Source of the DNA: UBA6623 sp965226435
Lineage (GTDB): Bacteria; Acidobacteriota; Terriglobia; Bryobacterales; UBA6623
NCBI GenBank assembly: GCA_965226435.1
Contig: CBDDCY010000009.1
Span: 186,001-250,000 of the forward strand
Direction: 5' to 3'
DNA: 64,000 nt
Position numbers and translations under genes: made by a program. Position 1 is the first letter of the stretch. Every line of letters begins with the position of its first letter. Shown in pieces: positions 35,521 through 42,205 of the stretch. Below the pieces are notes generated by a model, which saw only the letters and a program-made list of their open reading frames with translations, was not told the DNA's origin and did not search any database.

Positions 35521-36174
35521 ATGTCCGCCGCCATCGCGCTATTCGCCAAGGCCCCGATCGCAGGCCGCGTCAAGACCCGCCTCCAGCCGCCGCTTACACC
35601 CCAACAGGCCGCCGACCTGCACCGCGCGTTCGTCCTCGATGTTTGGGAAAGCCTAAACAACATCCCCAACCTCTCGCTCCACCTCTATCGCGACCAAGCC
35701 TGGCCTGTCGGCGACGAACCGGCACCCCCGGAAAATCGCGGCCTGCAACAGGGCTCGGATCTCGGCGCGCGGATGCTGCACTGTTTCGAGGAACTCCAGG
35801 CACGCGGACATGACCGGGTGATCATCGTCGGCGGCGACAGCCCGACGCTTCCGCCCGCGTATCTCGAGCAGGGTCTCGAACGGCTCCGTGACACCGACGC
35901 CGTTCTAGGGCCAAGCGAGGACGGCGGCTATTATGCCGTCGGCTGCCGCCAAGCCCAGCCGCGCATGTTCGCGGACGTCCCGTGGTCCATGCCGTCTACC
36001 AGGGCGGAAACCGAGCGAGCTTTTGAACGCGCCGGCCTGCGCTGTGAGACGTTGCCCGAGTGGTATGACATCGACACCGAAACGGACCTTCGCCGGCTCG
36101 CCGCCGAGAGCAATCTTCCGAGGCACACAAAGGCATGGTTCGAGGGCCACGACCCGTTCGGCTCGCGCCACTGA
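35521..36174 (+). CDS. DUF2064/TIGR04282 nucleotidyl- or glycosyltransferase-like protein
   Basis: The 217-residue protein has the family pattern: an N-terminal IALFAKAPIAGRVKTRL, the QGSDLGARM segment, VIIVGGDSPTLPPAYLEQ, AVLGPSEDGGYYAVG and a C-terminal WYDIDTETDLRRL. The fold is GT-A-like, similar to molybdopterin-guanylyl and other nucleotidyltransferases. Some members are linked to arsenosugar synthesis; that is not supported by neighbours here. Confidence 0.9.
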   Translation: MSAAIALFAKAPIAGRVKTRLQPPLTPQQAADLHRAFVLDVWESLNNIPNLSLHLYRDQAWPVGDEPAPPENRGLQQGSDLGARMLHCFEELQARGHDRVIIVGGDSPTLPPAYLEQGLERLRDTDAVLGPSEDGGYYAVGCRQAQPRMFADVPWSMPSTRAETERAFERAGLRCETLPEWYDIDTETDLRRLAAESNLPRHTKAWFEGHDPFGSRH

Positions 36175-36192
36175 AATTCCCCGAGCACTTGC

Positions 36193-36198
36193 TACAAT
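36193..36198 (+). promoter_or_regulatory. -10-like box (TACAAT)
   Basis: TACAAT within GCTACAATAG, 19 bases after the preceding stop and 162 bases before the next gene. It matches the motif seen before hemB and other genes here. No -35 box seen. Confidence 0.3.
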
Positions 36199-36360
36199 AG
36201 AGCCGTCGCGCAAGGCCCGCGTACGCCACCCTTCCCCGCCGCGGATCGATTCTTTCGGAGTCGCCCGACTCTTTCTGTTTGTTTTCCTGTCGCCTCTATT
36301 CACGTCGGATGAAGTTCGTCTTTGTGTCGGCCTGGCTCATTCCGGTCGACTGAACCCATC

Positions 36361-37872
36361 ATGCCCGCCGTTTCATCCCAACCACAGCCCGCGCCAATCG
36401 AGCTTGTCACGGTGATCGAAGGATTTCTTCGCGGCTGCCTGAGGCCGCTGGCTGTCGAGGATGAGCAAGCACCGATTCGCATCCAACCGGGTGGCTATGC
36501 GCTGGAAGTGCACGGGAAGCAGTGTGTCTTGCAAGTCTGGGGCGACGAGGGAAATATCGTTCGGCGGGTCGTCTCGGTACGCTCGCAAGGCGTCGGCCGA
36601 CTGGAGTTGAACGTCCGCCGCTTCGGCGCCAAGACCTCGACGCTCACCTTGCGCGATAGCGGAGCGAACCGCGAAGCACTCAACCGCATCGCGCAACAGA
36701 TCGAGTTCCGCGAGTTCCTGCGTCGGATCCTGACACGCGACTTCAGCGAGTGGAACATCGAGAAACTGCTCTCGTCGGCAGATCTCGAGAATTCCTTCTC
36801 GCCGATCTACACACGCGGAGTATTGCGGCGCGGCACCCAACTGTGGGCCGTGATCGGGTGTCGTGACGATCGCGCGGCCTGCGAGAGGATTCTGACCTTC
36901 GGGTTGATTTGGCTCGATTGGGTGCGCCGGCGCGCGGACCGGCGCGTCGTCGCCGGCCTGAAGATCTTCCTCCCTTACCGATCCACTCGAACGACGGCGA
37001 ACCGGCTGGCCTTCCTCAATCGCGACGCGATACAGTTCGAACTCCATGGCTTCGACGCTCAGGGAGGCCTGAGCCCGACCGACCCAACTGACTTCGGCAA
37101 CCTCGCCACGCGGCTGCCTGTTCGCGCCGCGCCCTGTGAACCTCCGGCGGCGACGGCCGCCCGCTTAGCCGATCTGAGCGCCTATCCGTACGTTGAAACC
37201 GTCGAGCGAGCCGACGGCGCCCGTTCCTTTCGGATTCGCGGAATGGAGTTCGCGCGCCAAACCGGCCCGGCAGTGACCTACGGGTTGAGCGACAAAGTCC
37301 TTGTTTCCGACCGCACGTTCGACGAAGTGTTTCGGCTGGCCGAGGAACTTGCCCGCTTCCGATCGTCCGATGCGCCGGATACGTTGAACCCGCTCTTCCG
37401 CAACTACCCGGAAAGCTGGCTGGAGTCGCAAGTACGAGGCGGCATCGAACGCATTCGCGGCGGCCTGCTTCCGCACCCAGTGTATAGTCACGTCCCGGCG
37501 GTTGCCGGAGGCAATCGCGGCATCGTCGATCTGCTGGCTTCGGACCGCGCCGGCCGCTTGGCCGTTCTGGAGCTGAAGGTCGACGAAGACATTCACCTAC
37601 CGCTCCAGAGCCTCGACTATTGGATGCGCGCCCGGTGGCACCTGGACCGCGGCGAATTTTCGGCGCGAGGCTTTTTCCCCGGCATCGAGTTGTCCTCGGC
37701 ACCCCCGCGTCTGCTGCTCGTCGCCCCGGCCTTCGACTTCCACCCCACAACGGAAATCATCTTGCGCTACTTCTCGCCGGAAATTGCTGTCGAGCGAGTC
37801 GGTCTGGGGGCCGAATGGCGCCGCGAGCTGCAAGTCCTTTTTCGGAAGAAAGGCGCCGCTCGCCTGGCCTGA
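36361..37872 (+). CDS. Unknown protein with C-terminal PD-(D/E)XK nuclease-like domain
   Basis: A 503-residue protein. The first ~380 residues show no domain I recognise, with basic helices (LNRIAQQIEFREFLRRIL) and a long unstructured-looking centre. The C-terminal ~120 residues hold GIVDLLASDR (D390), LAVLELKVDE (E404-x-K406) and LPLQSLDYWM (Q416), the order of acidic, ExK and Gln residues in the PD-(D/E)XK nuclease fold. A conserved nuclease-type or restriction-like activity is therefore plausible. ATG at 36361 is preferred to a frame start at 36322. It may act in DNA repair or defence; no partner gene is adjacent. Confidence 0.7.
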   Translation: MPAVSSQPQPAPIELVTVIEGFLRGCLRPLAVEDEQAPIRIQPGGYALEVHGKQCVLQVWGDEGNIVRRVVSVRSQGVGRLELNVRRFGAKTSTLTLRDSGANREALNRIAQQIEFREFLRRILTRDFSEWNIEKLLSSADLENSFSPIYTRGVLRRGTQLWAVIGCRDDRAACERILTFGLIWLDWVRRRADRRVVAGLKIFLPYRSTRTTANRLAFLNRDAIQFELHGFDAQGGLSPTDPTDFGNLATRLPVRAAPCEPPAATAARLADLSAYPYVETVERADGARSFRIRGMEFARQTGPAVTYGLSDKVLVSDRTFDEVFRLAEELARFRSSDAPDTLNPLFRNYPESWLESQVRGGIERIRGGLLPHPVYSHVPAVAGGNRGIVDLLASDRAGRLAVLELKVDEDIHLPLQSLDYWMRARWHLDRGEFSARGFFPGIELSSAPPRLLLVAPAFDFHPTTEIILRYFSPEIAVERVGLGAEWRRELQVLFRKKGAARLA

Positions 37873-37902
37873 CCTTCCCGAGGCCTTCTCTTTCACGGTT
37901 GT

Positions 37903-37908
37903 TACAAT
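37903..37908 (+). promoter_or_regulatory. -10-like box (TACAAT)
   Basis: TACAAT in GTTACAATGG, 53 bases before the SGNH hydrolase start and 30 bases after the previous stop. Same motif as at 49045 (minus). Confidence 0.3.
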
Positions 37909-37961
37909 GGGTCGCGTTCAGCGCGGATCCCTCGGCGGGCTCGCGGACTCGATATTGCGTC

Positions 37962-39644
37962 ATGTCTTCAGGAAATTCGAGACTTCGTCGGCTCCTCTTT
38001 CTGTCGATCCAAATTTTCCTGGTTTTAGCGCTGTTCGAGGGTGGGTTGCGTTTTCTCGAACCGCGCCACAGGGGCTTGAATTCCCTGCTTTATATCCCAC
38101 CTCTCAGCAGCGATCTGGACGATTTTGATTCGCTCGAAGACCTGCTGAACTCGTCGATCGTCGGATTCACGCCCTACGAAGAGCGGGCGGGATTTATCCT
38201 GAACTCGCGGTCGTTTCGCACCAAGGAATACATCGGATGGGCGAAATCGAACGCCTACCGTATTATGTGCTTGGGAGATTCATTCACTGACGCGACTGTC
38301 GCTGTCCCTTATGCCGACATGTGGCATGCCCGGCTCGAGAGGCATCTCAATCAAGACCAGGATCGAGAGTTCGAAGTGCTCAGTTTGGGCGTGCCCGGCG
38401 TCGGCCCGAGCTTTTCGTTGCGCGTATGGCAGTTTGAACAGGCCTTTATTCAGCCCGACCTGGTGATCTTCGCCCTTTTCATCGGCAACGATATCACTGA
38501 CGAGCAAGGCTACAGACCGCAACGCCGGGTCGACGCGGCGCCGGCTCGTCTCAGCTACACGTTTCGCCTGGCCAGAAACCTGTTCCGGGTCTGGGAACAG
38601 AGTCAACTAGGCCGCAACGCTTTGGTCGACTTGTCCAAACGAGAAAAGCACGAGCGCGGAGGGGTCGACCTTGGCGGGATGTGGCCGGCTCGGAAATATC
38701 CCGGCGACGAAGAGGCTTACCTAAATCGCAAGAGTCGCTTCTTGTATTGGTTGCGCAAAGACAGACAAGCGACGTTCTCGACCTATCTGGAAGATGTTAG
38801 GGATGTGCTCTACCGTTTTTCAGCCGAGGTTCGCAACTCGGGATCGGACTTTATGGTCATGATCATCCCGGACGAGTTCCAGGCCGCCGTCTCGGTGCGG
38901 CGCCGCTCGCTGAAGTTCAGCGGCCGTGTTGACGACGAAATCGATGTGGACTCCCCCCAACGTTACTTGCGCGAAGTCTTAGAAAGGGCGCGCATCCCAT
39001 ATCTCGACTTGTTGCCGGGCTTCCGCGAAGCCGGGCCCGAGTCCCGCTATTACTTAGAGAACGACGGTCATTGGAATGTTGAAGGCAACCACTCGGCAGC
39101 TCGGGCGCTGGCGACTTATGTCAAAGAGGGGCTTTCGGAAGGCGGCCCGCAACTCTCAGGAAACATCTTCAACCCGCCGGCGGGCGGGCAGCCACTTCGG
39201 GAACGAGAGCCGCAAGGCCCGGCTGGTGGAGCCACACGGGAACCCCTCCGGCCGGTCCCTAAATCGCCCGGTGCATCGGACCCGACCACGCCGCCGGCGA
39301 TCGCCGGCTTCATCGACGCCATCAACTATTCCGGCTCACCGTCCTTGAAGAGCGGCGAGTCGTTGGTCATTCGAGGCTGGGCGGTTGATCAGCGCCGCGG
39401 GGCGCCGGTTCCCAAAGTCGAAGCGCTGGTTAACGGCATGGTGATTGGGGCGACGACTGAGTTTCACAACCGTCCGGACGTCGTCGGGGAATCGGATCGG
39501 CCCGACTATGAAAAGAGTGGCTGGGTGATCCGGGCCAAGTTGCCGGGCTTAACGCCGGGGCGTTATCAGTTGGAAGCCCGGGTGGTCATGGGCGACGGCT
39601 CGACCGGCCCTCTGATTCCCAAAGCCTTCGACGTCGTCGAATAG
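37962..39644 (+). CDS. Membrane-anchored SGNH/GDSL hydrolase with C-terminal Ig-like domain
   Basis: The 560-residue protein has an N-terminal membrane anchor (LLFLSIQIFLVLALFEGGL), the SGNH block I motif in MCLGDSFTDA (nucleophile S107), an Asn block in FALFIGNDITDEQ and the Asp/His pair in ENDGHWNVEGN near residue 368. A low-complexity linker leads to a C-terminal beta domain (about 450-560: GESLVIRGWAVDQRR, GRYQLEARVVMGDG). SGNH proteins deacylate lipids or acetylated glycans; the anchor places it outside the membrane. ATG 37962 is chosen; an upstream in-frame extension overlaps the previous gene. Confidence 0.85.
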   Translation: MSSGNSRLRRLLFLSIQIFLVLALFEGGLRFLEPRHRGLNSLLYIPPLSSDLDDFDSLEDLLNSSIVGFTPYEERAGFILNSRSFRTKEYIGWAKSNAYRIMCLGDSFTDATVAVPYADMWHARLERHLNQDQDREFEVLSLGVPGVGPSFSLRVWQFEQAFIQPDLVIFALFIGNDITDEQGYRPQRRVDAAPARLSYTFRLARNLFRVWEQSQLGRNALVDLSKREKHERGGVDLGGMWPARKYPGDEEAYLNRKSRFLYWLRKDRQATFSTYLEDVRDVLYRFSAEVRNSGSDFMVMIIPDEFQAAVSVRRRSLKFSGRVDDEIDVDSPQRYLREVLERARIPYLDLLPGFREAGPESRYYLENDGHWNVEGNHSAARALATYVKEGLSEGGPQLSGNIFNPPAGGQPLREREPQGPAGGATREPLRPVPKSPGASDPTTPPAIAGFIDAINYSGSPSLKSGESLVIRGWAVDQRRGAPVPKVEALVNGMVIGATTEFHNRPDVVGESDRPDYEKSGWVIRAKLPGLTPGRYQLEARVVMGDGSTGPLIPKAFDVVE

Positions 39645-39663
39645 AGACCCTGTCGCCCCGCGG

Positions 39664-40827
39664 CTACCGGCGATGCACCTTCACCAAGCTGCGATCGATC
39701 GACGCCAGGTTCGGCTTGCCGGAAAGTCCCATCGCCAACGCCAACTCTTGTTGCAACAACCGCAGCAGCGTCTCAACGCCCGCGGCGCCGTAGCCCGCCA
39801 GCGCCCACAGGATCGGCCGCCCGATCCAAATCGCATCGGCTCCCAGCGCCAGACCCTTGAGAATATCCACACCCCGCCGAAATCCGCCGTCGACGAAGAT
39901 TGGAACACGCCCCTCGACTTCGTCGGCGATCAACGGCAATACCTCGATCGTCGCGGCCACGCCGTCGATCACGCGACCGCCGTAGTTGGAAACGACCAGT
40001 CCGTCGACGCCATTGGTCACCGCCTGGTTCGCTTCGTCGGGGTTCATCACGCCTTTGAGAATGACCGGCAGCCCGGACCATTCCTTGACCCGGTCGATCA
40101 GGTCCCATGCCAGCCGCGGGCCACCGCGTTCGCGAAGCTTAGCCGGGTCGGGAGGCCACGTCGGCCGTCCCGAGCCCGCCGTCTCCCTCCGGTTGTGGAG
40201 GTCCCGCTCCAGCAACCCGGCTTGTGAGTTTCCGATCGTCAGGCAGATCACCCGGCACCCTGCATCGGCCGCGCGCTTCACTTCCTCGCGCGTAACGTCG
40301 GCGTCGTTTTCGGCATCAGCCTGAAACCACAGCGGTGTTTGCGCCCGCGCGGCAATCTCCCCGATCGGCAAGCTCGACCGCCGGCTGACGACCGCCGCGC
40401 TTTGAGCTTCCCCGGCCCCTTGCACGGTCGCACCCTCGGCGTCGGCGTGCAGACGACGATGGCCCGCGCTGGGGCCGACCATGATGGGTGCGAACTGTTC
40501 GTCCCCGAACAACTCGATCGACAGATCCATCTTGCTGACATCGACCATCATTCTCGGCCGGAAGGTAATGCGTTCGAAAAATTCGCGGTTGCGGCGCAGC
40601 GTCCGCTCCGAGCCCGCGCCGCCGGCAATGTGGTCGTAAAGCGTCTCGGGAAGTCGCTTGCGAGCGACGTCTTCATATTCGAAGGCGTTGATGAGTTCAT
40701 CGACCGGCGCCACGCGGTCGGGCTCGAAAACCGCCCGGGCCGCCTCATCTTGCGGGCCGGCGAAGAGCGGCGAAGCGGCCGCCCACATCGACAATTGGCG
40801 AACGGCTTGACGTCGGGTTAGAGGCAT
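39664..40827 (-). CDS. Alpha-hydroxy-acid oxidase homologue lacking catalytic residues
   Basis: The 387-residue protein has a twin-arginine-like start (TRRQAVRQL) and the FMN-dependent alpha-hydroxy-acid dehydrogenase TIM barrel (GVMNPDEANQAVTNGVDGLV, FVDGGFRRGVDILKGLALGA). Compared with glycolate oxidase, the active-site positions are changed: Tyr24 equivalent is H66, Tyr129 is D171, Asp157 is G199 and the catalytic His254 is Tyr (SNYGGR, Y282); Arg257 (R285) is kept. It probably keeps FMN but cannot do the usual reaction. The neighbouring paralogue at 40902 keeps most residues. Possible roles are a different reaction, a regulatory subunit or a decaying copy. Confidence 0.85.
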   Translation of the reverse strand: MPLTRRQAVRQLSMWAAASPLFAGPQDEAARAVFEPDRVAPVDELINAFEYEDVARKRLPETLYDHIAGGAGSERTLRRNREFFERITFRPRMMVDVSKMDLSIELFGDEQFAPIMVGPSAGHRRLHADAEGATVQGAGEAQSAAVVSRRSSLPIGEIAARAQTPLWFQADAENDADVTREEVKRAADAGCRVICLTIGNSQAGLLERDLHNRRETAGSGRPTWPPDPAKLRERGGPRLAWDLIDRVKEWSGLPVILKGVMNPDEANQAVTNGVDGLVVSNYGGRVIDGVAATIEVLPLIADEVEGRVPIFVDGGFRRGVDILKGLALGADAIWIGRPILWALAGYGAAGVETLLRLLQQELALAMGLSGKPNLASIDRSLVKVHRR

Positions 40828-40901
40828 GGACTTGTCGCTGTGTACTTGTATCTCTGCTTGATCGCTAGGGAAGGCTCGGGCGATTTCGAGGGGGCGAGGC
40901 C

Positions 40902-42104
40902 TTACGGAAATTCCATTTTCACCAGGCTTCGGTCAATATCGGAGATTCGCGAACACCCCGTGCGAGCCATCGTTAGCACCAGCTCGGCTTGGATCATTCG
41001 CAAAACCCGCTCAACACCCGCCGCTCCGAACGCCCCCAGGCCCCAAAGCGGCGGACGGCCCACCAATACCGCGTCGGCGCCAATCGCCAAAGCCTTGAAG
41101 ACGTCGTCACCGCGCCGAAATCCGCCGTCGATCAGGACGGGGATTCGTCCCGCCACGGCATCGACGATTTCCGGCAGCACTTCAATCGTGGACGGCGTAT
41201 ATTCCAGATAGCGCGCTCCGTGATTGGAAACCACAATGGCGTCCACGCCGTGCTCGACGGCCAACTCGGCGTCTTCGGCCGTCAGCAACCCTTTCGCCAG
41301 CAGTGGCAGGTCGGTCCATGATCGCAGCGTGTCATAGAATTCCCAGGTCTCTTGGGGGCTTTCCGGCCGTATCCCGTAGTTGGGCGGTTGAGGTGCGCCG
41401 GCGGTCGCCGCTCCCCGCCTTCGCCGCGAGCGGCGGCGAGATCGCGACCCCCGACGCGGCGCCCTCAAGTGGCGATCGTGCATCATGCGTTCCCGGTATG
41501 AGCTGTATTGCCCGTCGACGGTATGGCAAATCGCGCCGCAACCGGCGTCCGCGGCACGACCTACCCGCTCGCGAGCCGCGTCGAGATTGCCGTGGATGTA
41601 GAGCTGCTGCCAAATCGGCCCTTCGGCCGCCGCCGCGATCTCGCCGATCGGGAAGCCGGCCTGGTTGCTGACGACCATTGTCGTCTCGGCGGCGCTTGCT
41701 CCCCGATGGGTCTCGGGTTCACCGCCCGGATGCAGGCGCTCGTGGCCGGCGGTGGGGTCGACCAGCAGGGGGTATTCCATGGTCTGACCCAGCATCACGA
41801 TCGACGTGTCGATCGACTCGACGTGGGTCACGCCGCGCGGAAGAATGCTCACCCAATCGAAAGCCTTGCGATTGCGCCGCAACGAGTATTCGCCCTCGAT
41901 GGCTCCGGCGACGAAGTCATAGTCGGCCTGCTTCATCTTCGCCCGAGCCACCGGCTCGAACTCGAAGACATTGGCAATCTCGTCGAGGGAAGGTACGCGC
42001 CGATGTCCCTCGCGGGGAATGAACTGTCCCTCGAGTAGAGGCGAGGCCGCCGCGAACAAGGCGAGCTGTTTCAGAGCTTCGCGGCGATTGAAGGTCGAAG
42101 ACAT
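40902..42104 (-). CDS. FMN-dependent alpha-hydroxy-acid oxidizing protein
   Basis: The 400-residue protein has the lactate/glycolate oxidase fold and retains Y169 (WQQLYIHG), D197 (CHTVDGQY), H295 and R298 (VSNHGAR); the first active-site Tyr is Phe (F64). It should oxidise an alpha-hydroxy acid using FMN. The N-terminus (NRREALKQLALFAAA) suggests export by Tat. A very basic insert at about 212-230 with a dozen arginines (RRRSRRRR core) is not normal for the family. ATG 42104 is preferred to an upstream extension to 42131. It lies 74 bases upstream of the degenerate paralogue, in the same operon. Confidence 0.88.
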   Translation of the reverse strand: MSSTFNRREALKQLALFAAASPLLEGQFIPREGHRRVPSLDEIANVFEFEPVARAKMKQADYDFVAGAIEGEYSLRRNRKAFDWVSILPRGVTHVESIDTSIVMLGQTMEYPLLVDPTAGHERLHPGGEPETHRGASAAETTMVVSNQAGFPIGEIAAAAEGPIWQQLYIHGNLDAARERVGRAADAGCGAICHTVDGQYSSYRERMMHDRHLRAPRRGSRSRRRSRRRRGAATAGAPQPPNYGIRPESPQETWEFYDTLRSWTDLPLLAKGLLTAEDAELAVEHGVDAIVVSNHGARYLEYTPSTIEVLPEIVDAVAGRIPVLIDGGFRRGDDVFKALAIGADAVLVGRPPLWGLGAFGAAGVERVLRMIQAELVLTMARTGCSRISDIDRSLVKMEFP

Positions 42105-42119
42105 AAGGGTTCGCAGGGC

Positions 42120-42125
42120 ATTGTA
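42120..42125 (-). promoter_or_regulatory. -10-like box (TACAAT) 15 bases before the oxidase start
   Basis: TACAAT on the minus strand, 15 bases before ATG 42104, within TATTACAATG. It could start a very short leader. Confidence 0.35.
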
Positions 42126-42205
42126 ATACAAACCGGCCGCCGAAAGATCGGCGACCCGACCGGGTCAGGCCCCGCCAACCCCTGTCGGTCCATGACAACT
42201 CCCGG

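Noticed and set aside
37620..37961. N-terminal extension of the SGNH hydrolase
   Set aside because: It overlaps the preceding gene; the membrane anchor starts right after ATG 37962.
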